Made by a program: the position numbers and the translations under genes. The notes beneath the pieces are model-generated. The model did not search any database. It was not told the origin of the DNA and saw only the letters and a program-made list of their open reading frames with translations. From contig QHPU01000072.1 in NCBI GenBank assembly GCA_003219175.1, positions 1 to 37,233 of the forward strand: a DNA stretch of 37,233 bases, given 5' to 3'. Of the stretch, positions 17,907 through 26,862 are shown in pieces; positions within the stretch are counted from its first letter, which is position 1, and the number at the start of each line of letters is the position of its first letter. Source of the stretch: Verrucomicrobiota bacterium. Its GTDB lineage: Bacteria; Verrucomicrobiota; Verrucomicrobiia; Chthoniobacterales; UBA10450.

Positions 17907-18635
17907 TCAGTTAGTGCGGCGGAGAGTGACAGGAATCTCGAGCGGACCCTGAAGAATCGTTCCCTGGATTTCGTCTTTACGCGTCCGTCCTTCAAAACTC
18001 AGACCGGTCTCATGCGAATCAATGGTGAGGAATTCTCCTTCTTGCACGACGTGGTCGACCGGCAATTTGTTTTCCTTACGACCCACGATCACGAACTCTG
18101 CGGTGGCTCCTTCTGCCCCGCGGTTCTGCATTTTAATTGTGACCTTGCGCGGATAACCGAAGAGCTCATAACCGCCTTTCCATTCGCCCTCGATTTCCTT
18201 CGCGATCGCGGTGCTGTGTGGCGGAGATTCTACCTGCGGCGATCCAGTTTTCTCCAGCGCAAATGACGCGGAATTTCCGGCCTGTTCGAAATTGCCAGTT
18301 AATTTCTTATCGCCAACGAAGTGCCCGTTAAACTTTGCCGGCCCGCCGCGCTGATCAGCCAGCGCGCTCTTTATCGAGAAAAGAACGCCATCGGATTTCA
18401 CCTCGATATCAGTGAGTGGCGCACCTTTAATCCCCAATCCAGGAATGGTAATGGAACCTTGCCAGTTTCCGCCGTCGCCACTCCCCGCCGCCAAATCGAC
18501 GATGAGCACCAACTCGCGACTCGGGATTTGCACCGTTCCTTCCCATCGGCCCGCAGCGTTTTCGTCTGCGCGAGCAAGAAGTGCCGAGGCAAGAACTAGA
18601 ATAAATGCAATTCGCATGCGTTGGCCCATTCGCAT
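17907..18635 (-). CDS. Secreted protein with two related beta-sheet domains, function unknown
   Basis: 242 residues. The start may be ATG 18635 or, more naturally for a signal peptide, ATG 18617 (MRIAFILVLASALLARA). The mature part holds two related units. The first begins AAGRWEGTVQIP and has alternating strands with GPAKFNGHFVGDKKLTGNFE. The second begins IEGEWKGGYELFGYPRKVTIKMQ and ends with FEGRTRKDEIQGTILQG. Both run W-x-G, lipid-like strands, F-x-G, then G-T/N-F or G-T-I, resembling lipocalin/DUF-type secreted domains often fused to hydrolases. No catalytic residue is evident. It shares an operon with the beta-propeller gene eight bases downstream. Duplication is seen; function is not known. 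Confidence 0.75.
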   Translation of the reverse strand: MRMGQRMRIAFILVLASALLARADENAAGRWEGTVQIPSRELVLIVDLAAGSGDGGNWQGSITIPGLGIKGAPLTDIEVKSDGVLFSIKSALADQRGGPAKFNGHFVGDKKLTGNFEQAGNSASFALEKTGSPQVESPPHSTAIAKEIEGEWKGGYELFGYPRKVTIKMQNRGAEGATAEFVIVGRKENKLPVDHVVQEGEFLTIDSHETGLSFEGRTRKDEIQGTILQGPLEIPVTLRRTN

Positions 18636-18836
18636 GCGCTATGCCTAAGCGGAGAATGAGTTGTAACCTGCTGATTACCAAATCACTGCACTCTTTCCCC
18701 TCCGCTTGTTGCCTCGAGCTCTTCCCGCCACTGGGATACGCTCATTCCAATCCTGGGAAAAAAAAGGTCGCGCGATTTCGGGCGGCTAATATCGCACCCG
18801 TCCGCTGGCGGGTTCAGCCTCGGAAATAACAATGTA

Positions 18837-19379
18837 ATGAGCACGAATCGGAAAACGTCAGGCGATGGACAACTCAAGCAACTTCAACGCAAACGCCCGC
18901 CCCGACGGAGCCGCCGCGGACGTAACGAAATTCCAACACGCGATTACGCCGCCCTCGTTGCCGTTTTCAATAGCCTTCTCGCCACCGCACTTTTCGCCCG
19001 CAAATGTTCGCGCGAACCATTACCCGAACGGGTCGAACCGAAAGACCTTGTCCTGTTTGCTCTCGCCACCCAGAAATTGAGCCGTGTCATTACCAAGGAC
19101 AAAGTGACGAGCGCGTTTCGCGCGCCGTTCACCGAAATAGAAGGGAAAGGCGGTCCGGGTGAAGTGGAAGAACGCGCCAAGGGCCGGGGATTGCGCCGCG
19201 CTATCGGGGAACTGCTCACCTGTCCATTCTGTCTCGGCACCTGGATCGCATCCGGTTTCATTTACGGTTATGTCTTTGCTCCACGGATCAGTCGCACGCT
19301 GGCCAGCATCTTCGCCGTGAGCGGTCTCGCCGATTTCCTGCAACAGCTCTACGTAAAAACGCAGGAAATGAACGAGTGA
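18837..19379 (+). CDS. DUF1360 family protein
   Basis: 180 residues. An arginine-rich N-terminus (about 30 residues) is followed by a hydrophobic segment (YAALVAVFNSLLATALF). The DUF1360 core follows: DLVLFALATQKLSRVITKDKVTSAFRAPFTE, then LLTCPFCLGTWIASGFIYGY with its CPFC pair, and a C-terminal helix. Members are small membrane-associated proteins found in Bacillus sporulation settings and in many other bacteria without a known role. The cysteine pair could bind metal or form a disulfide, but this is a guess. A GTAG-headed hairpin lies 11 bp after the stop. Confidence 0.85.
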   Translation: MSTNRKTSGDGQLKQLQRKRPPRRSRRGRNEIPTRDYAALVAVFNSLLATALFARKCSREPLPERVEPKDLVLFALATQKLSRVITKDKVTSAFRAPFTEIEGKGGPGEVEERAKGRGLRRAIGELLTCPFCLGTWIASGFIYGYVFAPRISRTLASIFAVSGLADFLQQLYVKTQEMNE

Positions 19380-19389
19380 GCGCTTCGCT

Positions 19390-19412
19390 GTAGCGGCGGC
19401 CGTGTCGGCCGC
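19390..19412 (+). repeat. GTAG-headed hairpin, stem GCGGCC, loop GTGTC
   Basis: Perfect six-pair stem GCGGCC/GGCCGC with loop GTGTC, just after the DUF1360 gene. The copy at 35415 keeps the loop and the pairing but changes one pair (GCAGCC/GGCTGC). Confidence 0.65.
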
Positions 19413-19661
19413 ATCATCCCTTGCGGGGAACACTGCCTGCCCGGATTGTGTGCCTCTCGCGTGAAACGCGAATCGGCTCCGACTTTGCACGCATCGCACA
19501 AACAATCTTTTCCAAAACAAACTTCGTCCCATTCAGCCGCCCTTTTTCCCCTTACCCCTTCGCGCTTTGCCCTTTACGTCTTTCCGCCCGTCGTGCATTG
19601 CGCACCGCCACTTCGACATCGAATCGCGAATAATTATGGAACAAGAACCGACTAATATAAG

Positions 19662-20583
19662 ATGAAAACATTTATCACAGCATTGATTAGCTGTTCGCTG
19701 ATGCTGGGTGCCATTGCCATGGCTCAGCAGAACGAAGAACAGCAAAAAGAAAAAAAAGGGAAGAAATCGCAACAGACTAGCCCGGCGCAAAAGGCGCAAC
19801 CGCAGGCCACCGCCGCTGGCGCCCAAGCGGGGACAAAGCGCGGGAAGGGCGCGGCAAAACATGAGGAACATGCGCCGACTATGGCCAACACTCCCGGCGC
19901 GGCTGAGAGCGCAAATGTGAACGCCGCTCAGGAGCGCGGAAAGCACAAGGGCAAGGGCGGCGAGCACGCCCAAACCGCCAGTCCAGCCGCGACGGAGAAC
20001 GCGAATGTCCAAGAAGGCGGTAAGCATAAGGGCAAACGCGGTGAAGCCGCGATGAAGCAAGGTAGCCCGAGTCCGGCCGCAACGGCAGGAACATCGGCGG
20101 CCGTTTCAGGCGCAGCTGGGGCCAAGCCTACTAAAGCTGGAAATGTGGGCAAAAACGGCAAGCAGGTCAATGTCCAACAGATCAAAGGCCAGCACACCAA
20201 CTTCCATGCGCAGGCACAGCCGCAGAATATTAAATCGGTAACGTACAATCAGAACTACCGGATCGTCGGCGCCGAGCGTTGGCAGGGACGGCTACTACTA
20301 CTTCAACAACGGGTACTGGTATCCCGCCTGGGGTTACGATCAGGGCGCGCAATATTACGCCTATGACGGCCCGATCTACGTCGGACAGCGCGCCGAACCG
20401 CCCGATCAAGTCATCGCCGATGTCCAATCTGCACTCAAGGACATGGGTTATTATACCGGTGACGTAGACGGATTGCTCGGTCCATTAACCCGGGAAGCAT
20501 TGACCGCTTACCAGGGTGATCACGGGCTCTATACCACTGCGGTCATCGACGAACCAACGCTCGATGCGCTGGGGATGAGCTAA
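19662..20583 (+). CDS. Secreted peptidoglycan-binding-domain protein, frameshifted
   Basis: The gene starts with a signal peptide (MKTFITALISCSLMLGAIAMAQQ). A long K/A/Q-rich, low-complexity linker follows (residues about 22-170) with two copies of an ANV-x-(5,6)-GKHKGK-(G/R)-GE unit. Around 20263-20287 the reading frame changes. The first frame ends in an unrelated tail at 20366. The +1 frame continues as DGYYYFNNGYWYPAWGYDQ, then a PG_binding_1 domain (VQSALKDMGYYTGDVDGLLG, LTREALTAYQ, IDEPTLDALGM) to TAA at 20581-20583. Removing one G from GGG at 20285-20287 would restore a single frame. A strong terminator follows the second stop, which supports 20583 as the true end. It probably acts at the cell wall. 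A sequencing error or a recent mutation are both possible; programmed shifting is unsupported. Confidence 0.8.
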
Positions 20584-20609
20584 CGAAACTTAAACAAAAC
20601 AAAAAGGCA

Positions 20610-20641
20610 GCCGCCGAGATCCACATCTCGGCGGCTTTTTT
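20610..20641 (+). terminator. Rho-independent terminator
   Basis: A perfect 11-bp stem (GCCGCCGAGAT/ATCTCGGCGGC) with loop CCAC runs directly into six T. It lies 27 bp after the distal stop of the peptidoglycan-binding gene. A run of A on the other side could let it serve the convergent DUF4440 gene too. Confidence 0.9.
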
Positions 20642-20682
20642 GCTTCAATCCCGTTCTGGGTAGCGCAGGGTACTGCAACGCC

Positions 20683-20713
20683 AGTCCGGCTCGGACTCTC
20701 GGCAGTTGCCGAG
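20683..20713. repeat. Two adjoining palindromes AGTCCG-GCT-CGGACT and CTCGGCA-GT-TGCCGAG
   Basis: The first palindrome (20683-20697) belongs to the AGTCCGAGCCGGACT family. The second (20698-20713) resembles the CTCGGCA/TGCCGAG hairpin in the korB-pyrE spacer. Confidence 0.55.
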
Positions 20714-20780
20714 CGCCCGCCATTCGGCGTTCGATGTTTGCCTTTCTCCGTTCTCCTGTCTGTTTTCTGCTTAGTGATGA

Positions 20781-21201
20781 CTAACCGCATTCTCCTGCGC
20801 GTTGACCGCTTCCCAGTGCCCAATTACGCCGGACGAAAACATCTGCGAAAACTGTTCGCTCCAGTTCGCGACCCTGTTCATCAGTCGTTAGAACAATTCC
20901 GTTAGCGATGCCGACATCGCCATAAACCCGCACCTGCATCTGATCGAATCGCCGTTTCCGGTTCGGCGGCGGCAGATGCGTCGATGCAAATTGAATGTGC
21001 TGCGCTTTGGTCACGAAATCGCCGGTCGGAAGCGGATGCACAAAATCAGAAGCAAGGATCTTTTCCAGCGCCGCCGGATTATGCAAATTCGCCAGCCACT
21101 CTTCTCCAAGGCGATGAGTGCCGCCTGGTCCTGTTATCTGGCCTTTGCGCACGAACCACCGAAACCGCCAGCAACCCGCCAAGTAAAATTCGTAGACTCA
21201 T
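20781..21201 (-). CDS. Secreted DUF4440/NTF2-like protein, double frameshift
   Basis: A start at ATG 21201 gives a signal peptide (MSLRILLGGLLAVSVVRAQ) whose frame stops soon after. The reading then continues in a second frame (QDQAALIALE, about 21103-21133). A third frame (EWLANLHNPAALEKILASDF...) runs on to TAG at 20781. The joined protein has the DUF4440/SnoaL pattern: an N-terminal helix with a W, an LASDFVHPLPTG strand, then VRVYGDVGIANGIVLTT and a final strand (TVFADVFVRRN). Adding one base near 21133 and one near 21103 would restore a single frame. It is therefore a decayed gene or carries two sequence errors. It would be the fourth member of this fold in the window. The ligand or reaction is unknown. 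Confidence 0.7.
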
Positions 21202-21240
21202 ATCGGCACAATTTTTAGTGCAGCGTGATCGCTCGCAAAT

Positions 21241-22116
21241 TCATCGACACTCATGCCGCTCCGGTTGAACGCTTGCCGTGGAGAGCTCGGAGAGGAGCCG
21301 CGGTCCGGTCGGCCAGAAGAAATTCTTTAACGCGTAAAGTTCCAGAGCGAATGGGATGTAGCCGCCATAGCCGAGCAAGGGCATCTCGAAAATGTGCAAA
21401 AACTCCGTGCCCGGGGTGTGATAAACCCATTTCGGAAACGAGTAATAGTTCCACATCTCCCAGAAGAAGCCGCAGATCAGCGCGCCCGATGCCAGCGAAA
21501 GGACGATATGCCAGTCGCCGTCGCTCAGTTTTTTGAGAAAATGCGGTCGCCCCGTCCAGTAATTAATCGGTTCGAAAATCAAAACGAGCGAAATCCAGGT
21601 GAATGGATAAAAGATTTTCGGCCAGGTAAGCAGCGATATCAGCATGATGAGACCGGCAACAAATAGCACGACAAACAGCCGCCGAGTTGCGGCCACGCGT
21701 GGGCCGCGAAAATGCATCCAACGAAAGGTTTGGATCAGCTCCGCGGTTTCAAATACTGCCGGGATGACAGTCGAGAACGCGATTGTGGAAAGCAGATTGA
21801 ACTCGAGAGGACTAAACAGCTCGCGCCCCAGATACTGCCAGTTCGCAGTACGTAGGTTGATCAGTTCGAATAACCACCAAATCGGTGCCGAAAAACAAAA
21901 GAGCTGGATGAAACTTTTTCGTGAGTGCGACCAGAGCGAATTGCCGACGCGCACCCAAACCAGAGCGTCGACGACAAGAATATAGCCGAGCCAAAGCGGG
22001 AAGAACAGCCACGAGGTCCGGATGCCGGGTATCGTCCAGTTGAGCGGCCAGCAAACCGCTACCAACAGTAGCCCTGCCCAACCACGTGGCGGGCAAAATC
22101 GATTCAGTCGACTCAT
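21241..22116 (-). CDS. Polytopic membrane protein of unknown function
   Basis: 291 residues with about seven or eight hydrophobic segments, starting MSRLNRFCPPRGWAGLLLVAVCW. Polar residues are clustered in loops: SFIQLFCFSAPIWWLFELINLRT, FETAELI, and a distinctive C-terminal stretch with WEMWNYYSFPKWVYHTPG and FEMPLLGYGGYIPFALELYA. The conserved-looking E, W, N, H and P residues there suggest an intramembrane active or binding site, but I do not recognise the family with certainty. It lies apart from its neighbours (gaps of 39 and 116 bp), on the same strand as the DUF4440 and DUF885 genes. No transporter or known enzyme signature was found. Confidence 0.7.
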   Translation of the reverse strand: MSRLNRFCPPRGWAGLLLVAVCWPLNWTIPGIRTSWLFFPLWLGYILVVDALVWVRVGNSLWSHSRKSFIQLFCFSAPIWWLFELINLRTANWQYLGRELFSPLEFNLLSTIAFSTVIPAVFETAELIQTFRWMHFRGPRVAATRRLFVVLFVAGLIMLISLLTWPKIFYPFTWISLVLIFEPINYWTGRPHFLKKLSDGDWHIVLSLASGALICGFFWEMWNYYSFPKWVYHTPGTEFLHIFEMPLLGYGGYIPFALELYALKNFFWPTGPRLLSELSTASVQPERHECR

Positions 22117-22232
22117 GCAGCGTTAAACCATACGCACCCCGCACGCTAATGCTTAACGCTCGCCCCAGCAGGAGTCCGTCTGATTTGGCGGACCCATCGG
22201 CGGCCTCCTTATCTTTGTCGCCCTGATCTGTC

Positions 22233-23868
22233 CTATTGCCCTGAAGTCGCAGTCGTCGGCTTCTGCGCCCTGATCCATCGCTCGACCCGCTCCTGCAGCA
22301 AGTTCAGGGGCATCGCTCCGCCGTTCAGCACTTCATCGTGGAACGCCTTGATGTCGAACTTCGTCCCGAGCTGCGCCTTGGCTTCCTCCCGCAGCTTGCG
22401 AATCGTTAGCTGCCCCATTTTATAGGCCAGCGCCTGCCCGGGCCATGCGATGTAACGGTCGGCCTCGGTCTGCGCGAGTGCGTCGTTCAAGTCGTTAGCG
22501 TGCATGTAGTCGATTACCTTCTGGCGGCTCCAGTTCTTGTCGTGGATGCCAGTGTCCACCACCAGTCGAACGGCGCGAAAAAGCTCCGAATTCAGCCTGC
22601 CATAGTCCGATACGGGATTCTGGTAGAAGCCGATCTCCTTGCCTAGTTCCTCCGCATACAACGCCCAACCTTCGGCATACGCGGGGTAAAAACCGTGCAG
22701 CCGAAATTTCGGCAAATCCTGCAAGGTCTGGGCGATGCTGATCTGCATGTGATGACCCGGAACGCCCTCGTGGTACGCGACAGCTTCGTCCGTTATCAGC
22801 GTGCGCTTGGTCGGATCAGCCACCGCCACGACCACACGCCCGGGCCGCTTCCCATCGGGCGTGCCCTGAACATAGTGGGTCGACTCGGCCTTTGCGAAGT
22901 CCGGGATCGGTTCCACGGTTACCGGCGACTTCGGCAGCAGGCCGAACAACTCTGGTAGCTTCGGCTCCATCTGGTGGATGTATTTCGCAAAGTCATCCAC
23001 GATCTGCTGCTCGCTCCGGGGCTTCCATTCCGGGTCCTTGTTGATTGCTTCGCGGAAGCTGGCCAGGTCCTTGTGTCCCTGCGATTGAGCGAGCTTCGTC
23101 ATCTCCGCCGTGATCCGTTCAACTTCCTTCAACCCGATCTCATGCACCTCCGAGGGCGTGATGTTCATCGTGGTCATCAGTTTGACCGCTTCGGCATAGC
23201 GCCGCTTGCCGTCGGGCAGGCTTTCGATCGAAAGCTCGTTACGTCCCTTCGCGTCGTACTCGGTGCGTAGGAATTCCGCGAACTTTCGGTAAGCCGGAAA
23301 TACATCGTCGTTAATTGCCTTCGTCATTTCCACGGTCAGCCGCCTCTTGTCGTTCCTTCTCGCCCTGACGCATCACCTCAATCGTTTGATCGAGCACGCG
23401 TGGGATCTGTTTTAGCCTAGAAATGTAATCCTGGTAGTGCTGTACGGAATCCATGGGCACGCTGAGCGGCAAATCGGCAAGCTGAATGTGGACGCCCCTC
23501 TGCTGATTCACAGGCATCACATAATTCTTCAGGCGGTAGTTCATATCCTCCCGCTCGAGCTGCCGCTGCATTACCTGATGACTTAAAAGATCCTTGTCGG
23601 TCATCCCGTCAGTGGGGATTGCTTGGAGTCGCTTCAGGAAATCATCGTCTTCTGCATGTTGCCGCGCGATCTCCGCCAGTGAATATTGCCCAAGGAGGGC
23701 GTTGTAACGGTAATCGCCATAGGCGGTAGCCCGCTCCGGATTATTCTTCAGGTCCGTCTGATAAAACTCCTCGAACAACGCATCCTGCTGGGCCACACGA
23801 TCGGCCACTGAGGCCATTTGCCCAAACGCGGGAGATGCCAGAGCCAAAAAAAACGCAATGCGGCGCAT
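22233..23868 (-). CDS. DUF885 family secreted putative metallohydrolase, frameshifted
   Basis: Two overlapping reading frames make one gene. The N-terminal frame starts at ATG 23868 with a signal peptide (MRRIAFFLALASPAFGQ) and continues with NPERATAYGDYRYN and PTDGMTDKDLLSHQVMQRQLE, typical of DUF885. It loses frame near 23341-23355 (RQGEKERQ). The second frame resumes at RLTVEMTKAINDDVFPAYRKF and carries the hallmark YHEGVPGHHMQ motif (HExxxxHH type, a likely zinc site), AYAEGWALYAEELG and AYKMGQLTIRKLREEA, ending at 22233. Combined length is close to the family's usual 550-600 residues. One extra base, or two missing, explains the break. DUF885 proteins are probable peptidases of unproven specificity. 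The break may be an assembly error. Confidence 0.85.
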
Positions 23869-23909
23869 ATTTCCGAGCCTAACGCAGCCGCCCCTCCGCG
23901 AGCAAATCT

Positions 23910-24006
23910 AAGATCAGAGATCAACGGCCAGAGGCCGAAAGAGAAAATGACGAAGCTCGAATGACGAATGACCAAGGAAATCCGAATGCTTCAAATGACG
24001 AACGAG
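23910..24006. repeat. Short-word repeat spacer (GATCAGAGATCA; GAATGACGAA words)
   Basis: The words AGATCAGAGATCA and GGCCAGAGGCC are followed by GACGAA, CGAATGACGAATGACC, AAATGACGAACGA. It lies between the divergent DUF885 and antiporter genes and resembles tracts at 2219, 25311, 25877 and 32098. Confidence 0.5.
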
Positions 24007-24124
24007 GAGCGAGCTATCCTCCGTAAAAACTACTTGTCTAGCCAGACCTCATAAAGCCGCGAAAGACAGACGGGTTGATTAGCTGAGGCAAGTCGCGAAA
24101 TTCTCAGCAGTTGGATTACTTCCA

Positions 24125-25300
24125 GTGCCAGAAACTAAAATCGACGAAAAGTTCGCAACGGCGAGTCGCCATTGGTCCGAGCCGGACTGGCGCAACTCGC
24201 GCTACCTTAGACCGTCTCTCGACTGGCTTCTTATTTTCGTGCCGCTCGCGATCCTGCTGCGATTCTGGCCAGGAGGTAACAGCCCGACTGCGCTCTTTGT
24301 TTGTTCTGCGCTCGGCATCATTCCGGTCGCGGGCTGGATTGGACGTGCCACGGAAGCGCTCGCCGCCCGCGTCGGAGAGGGTCTGGGCGGATTGCTCAAC
24401 GCCACTTTCGGAAACGCCGCCGAGCTGATCATCGCTGGCATCGCGCTTTCCAAAGGTCTGACCAATGTCGTGAAAGCCTCCATTACCGGATCGATCATCG
24501 GCAACGTCCTGCTCGTTCTCGGTCTCTCTATTCTATTCGGCGGCGTTAAGTATAAAGAACAGTATTTCAACCGCGCCGGGGCGCGCACTTCCGCCATCTC
24601 GCTCTCGCTGGCCGCGATTGGATTAGTTATCCCGACGCTCTTTCACTCCGCCGCTTACTCCAGCCCCGCTGGTTGGAGCCTGTTGGCTGAGCAGAAGCTC
24701 TCCTTAGGAATCGCCATCGTCCTGTTTCTTACCTACTTCTGCGTCCTCGGTTTCACTCTCCGGACTCATAAATACTTTTTCCAATGCGGTGACCAGGATA
24801 TCGTGGAAAGCGGCCCGCAATGGTCGCCCGGTAAGGCCGTTATCATTCTGCTTATCGCTACCGCTTTCGTGGCCGTGCTCTCGGAGTTTCTCGTCGGCAC
24901 GATCGAAAATGTCCGGCACTCCGTTGGTGTGACCGAGGTGTTTATTGGCGTGATCGTGGTGGCGATTGTGGGTAACGCAGCCGAGCACTCGACTGCCATC
25001 CTCGTGGCGATGAAAAACAAGATGAACCTGAGCGTCGGCATCGCCATCGGCTCCAGTCTGCAAATCGCGCTTTTCGTCGCGCCGGTCCTGATTTTTCTCT
25101 CCTATCTTTTCGGGCGACCGATGGACCTGGAATTCACGATGCCGGAGGTTTTCGCAGTCGTGGCCTCGGTCTACATCCTGTTTCAGATCAGTGGGGACGG
25201 CGAGACGAATTGGATTGAAGGGGTCCAACTTCTCTCGGTTTATGTGATCCTGGGGATTCTGTTTTTCTATTTGCCAGAACCGCAACACGCCGTGCCGTAG
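24125..25300 (+). CDS. Ca2+/H+ antiporter (CaCA superfamily, Cax/ChaA-like)
   Basis: Inner-membrane cation exchanger that exports Ca2+ (or another cation) using the proton gradient. The 391-residue protein has about eleven hydrophobic segments and both alpha-repeat signatures: GNAAELI with G96-E100 and [10 protein letters not shown] with G283-E287, the glutamates being the cation ligands. [19 protein letters not shown] and [16 protein letters not shown] flank them. The start is GTG 24125; no ATG is available before the first helix. Codons 17-22 (WSEPDW) are encoded by a copy of the AGTCCGAGCCGGACT palindrome found elsewhere in spacers, so the N-terminal tail may be repeat-derived or the start may lie further in. 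Sodium or potassium specificity cannot be excluded. Confidence 0.9.
   Translation: MPETKIDEKFATASRHWSEPDWRNSRYLRPSLDWLLIFVPLAILLRFWPGGNSPTALFVCSALGIIPVAGWIGRATEALAARVGEGLGGLLNATFGNAAELIIAGIALSKGLTNVVKASITGSIIGNVLLVLGLSILFGGVKYKEQYFNRAGARTSAISLSLAAIGLVIPTLFHSAAYSSPAGWSLLAEQKLSLGIAIVLFLTYFCVLGFTLRTHKYFFQCGDQDIVESGPQWSPGKAVIILLIATAFVAVLSEFLVGTIENVRHSVGVTEVFIGVIVVAIVGNAAEHSTAILVAMKNKMNLSVGIAIGSSLQIALFVAPVLIFLSYLFGRPMDLEFTMPEVFAVVASVYILFQISGDGETNWIEGVQLLSVYVILGILFFYLPEPQHAVP
24174..24190. repeat. AGTCCGAGCCGGACT-family palindrome inside a coding region
   Basis: TCCG-AGC-CGGA core with flanks GG and CTGG, in frame near the start of the antiporter gene. Confidence 0.45.
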
Positions 25301-25310
25301 GCGCGCGGAA

Positions 25311-25379
25311 GTCGGAGATCAGAGGTCAGTGAACACGGCTCAACGATCATTGATAAGTGATTGGTGATTGGTGATGAGA
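25311..25379. repeat. Short-word repeats (GATCAGAGGTCAG; TGATTGGTGATTGGTGAT)
   Basis: Lies between the antiporter and the methyltransferase-like gene. The first half has GGAGATCAGAGGTCAG. The second has TGATAAGTGATTGGTGATTGGTGATG, with a seven-base period (TGATTGG). Confidence 0.5.
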
Positions 25380-25406
25380 GTATAAGGCAAGCAGGAGACG
25401 GCTGAG

Positions 25407-25880
25407 ATGGATACCGAAAAGGATAACCCCGGCGTCATCGCTTTCCCGCCGTTCATCTGGCTGGTGAGCGCAATCATTAGCACTCTGCTCCATTTTTTTG
25501 TCATTCACCTGCCGATCACGACGAACTATCGTGTTTCCCTCGTCTGCGGGATTGCCTTGATGATGGCTGCTGCGGTGCTCGCCTTATCCGCCCTTTTTAC
25601 GATGCTCGGGGCGGGAACCAATGTCGATCCGGCCAAACCAGCGCTCACAATTGTGCGGGGCGGTCCGTTTCGTTTCACACGCAACCCGATGTATCTGGCC
25701 CTCTGTTTTCTCCAAATCGCGCTCGGATTTTTTCTGAATGACTGGATCCCACTTCTATTTGTGATTCCGCTCTTTCTCATCCTCCACTACGGCGTGGTCC
25801 TGCGGGAGGAGCGATATCTGACGGCAAAATTCGGCGAACCTTACCTGCAATTGAAGCGGGAAGTGCGGCGCTGGTTGTGA
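25407..25880 (+). CDS. Isoprenylcysteine carboxyl methyltransferase (ICMT/PEMT)-family membrane protein
   Basis: 157 residues with about four hydrophobic segments. The C-terminal signature is clear: RGGPFRFTRNPMYLALCFLQIALG binds S-adenosylmethionine through the R-x-P-x-Y type motif, followed by EERYLTAKFGEPYLQLKREVRRWL. Bacterial relatives methylate small lipophilic acceptors or act in lipid or isoprenoid modification, but most are uncharacterised. The start is ATG 25407 after a spacer of short-word repeats. It stands alone on the plus strand and faces the DUF4440 gene at 25985, so no operon partner hints at a substrate. Confidence 0.85.
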   Translation: MDTEKDNPGVIAFPPFIWLVSAIISTLLHFFVIHLPITTNYRVSLVCGIALMMAAAVLALSALFTMLGAGTNVDPAKPALTIVRGGPFRFTRNPMYLALCFLQIALGFFLNDWIPLLFVIPLFLILHYGVVLREERYLTAKFGEPYLQLKREVRRWL

Positions 25881-25910
25881 TCAAAGGTCAAAGATCACAG
25901 ATCAGAGCCG
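25877..25910. repeat. Short-word repeats (GATCAAAGGTCAAAGATCACAG)
   Basis: The tract begins at the TGA stop of the methyltransferase-like gene and repeats GATCA/GGTCA/GATCAC/GATCAG words. Confidence 0.45.
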
Positions 25911-25984
25911 GAGCGGTCAATTTTAAAACGCGGCTCCAGCGACTCGCCTGGTCAATTGGAGCGCGTGTACGTTGAGGCGACGAA

Positions 25985-26449
25985 TTATTGTCTGAGTCGA
26001 GTGTGCTGCGATGCCCAGACCAGCCAGCGGCCGTCGCGTTTAATGTAAGTATCGGTGAACGACAGTTTCACGTCGAATGCCTCACCATTTTCGTTTTTAC
26101 CTTTCAGATGATTTACCCCGGTGACGATGCCCGCGTTCCCCTCGATCCGGACCTGAAGATTAGAAAGCTCCAGGGAATCGTAAACTATCTTGTCTTTCTT
26201 CAGCGCGGCAATGTCCTCCATCTTGCTGTGCAATGCCCCGTTACCACTGCTGATATCGGTCAAGTCATCGGCAAGGTTGTGTTGGAACCATGACACATCC
26301 TTGTTCTTGAGAGCGAGGTTCCAGCTGTGCTCGATTTGAAGCAGAACATTTTTTTCCTCCGCCGGCTGCGCCAAAACTGTCATGGCTAGCGGTCCGAAGA
26401 GAATGAGTATTCGCAAGGTCGCGTTCGTCGCCCGCTTATTTGTTTTCAT
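25985..26449 (-). CDS. Secreted DUF4440/SnoaL-like (NTF2-fold) protein
   Basis: From ATG 26449 the protein has 154 residues: a signal peptide (about residues 1-28, ending LAMTVLAQ) and a cone-shaped NTF2-like domain. Typical elements are IEHSWNLALKNKDVSWFQHNLADDLTDIS near the start, then LSNLQVRIEGNAGIVTGVNHLKG and KLSFTDTYIKRDGRWLVWASQHT at the end. The fold is used by ketosteroid isomerase-like enzymes and by many binding proteins; the function here is unknown. The ATG lies within the last codons of the ABM-domain gene (14-base overlap), so the two are translationally coupled. Two related secreted proteins follow at 28310 and 28951, and a broken one lies at 20781. Confidence 0.88.
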   Translation of the reverse strand: MKTNKRATNATLRILILFGPLAMTVLAQPAEEKNVLLQIEHSWNLALKNKDVSWFQHNLADDLTDISSGNGALHSKMEDIAALKKDKIVYDSLELSNLQVRIEGNAGIVTGVNHLKGKNENGEAFDVKLSFTDTYIKRDGRWLVWASQHTRLRQ

Positions 26450-26738
26450 GACAAAGGTAATGAATGGATTCTGTGTCGTAGCGAGTGAGGAAAGCGGGTG
26501 CTTCCTCATGAATGACAGCGCGCTCATACTTCGGGCCCGCGAATTGCCGAACCGCTTCCATTGATTCCAGAGTAATTATCAGGAACTCGATCTCGCCGCT
26601 GATTTGCCGCTTCAGAACAAAGCTGCCGTCATACCCCAGGCTCTTGTTCAGGTCAGGAAGAATCTCGCGCAGTAAGATCACCCGGTAGCCGTTTGCTTTC
26701 TCGGGCGTGCTGTATCCGCGCCATAGTCTTGCAATCAT
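26436..26738 (-). CDS. Antibiotic biosynthesis monooxygenase (ABM)-fold small protein
   Basis: A 100-residue protein beginning MIARLWRGYSTPEKANGYRVILLREILPDL. A central FVLKRQISGEIEFLIITLESMEAVRQFAGPKYERAVIHEE segment follows. This is the dimeric alpha/beta-barrel pattern of ABM proteins, which includes quinol monooxygenases and haem-degrading enzymes but also many of unknown role. No haem ligand could be assigned. It is the first gene of a minus-strand pair with the DUF4440 protein and is divergent from the AraC regulator, which makes it a likely target of that regulator. Confidence 0.85.
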   Translation of the reverse strand: MIARLWRGYSTPEKANGYRVILLREILPDLNKSLGYDGSFVLKRQISGEIEFLIITLESMEAVRQFAGPKYERAVIHEEAPAFLTRYDTESIHYLCHENK

Positions 26739-26821
26739 AGTTCCCTGAATTTTGTAAACGAACGCGCGCGAGCGCTTTCATTTTTCTGCTTATTTCTGCC
26801 ACATGATCTAGCAGCGAACGG

Positions 26822-26851
26822 ATGACTTACACTGATTCCATGGAGTAGAAT
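26822..26851 (+). promoter_or_regulatory. Candidate sigma70-like promoter for the AraC gene
   Basis: ATGACT (26822-26827) and TAGAAT (26846-26851) are 18 bp apart, 11 bases before the AraC ATG. Such closeness would make a nearly leaderless message. Match to consensus is partial. Confidence 0.25.
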
Positions 26852-26862
26852 GAAAACCAGTC

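Noticed and set aside
20263-20300. Programmed frameshift in the peptidoglycan-binding gene
   Set aside because: No slippery heptamer, stop-adjacent slip site or stimulatory structure is evident, and six other single-base breaks nearby favour error or decay.
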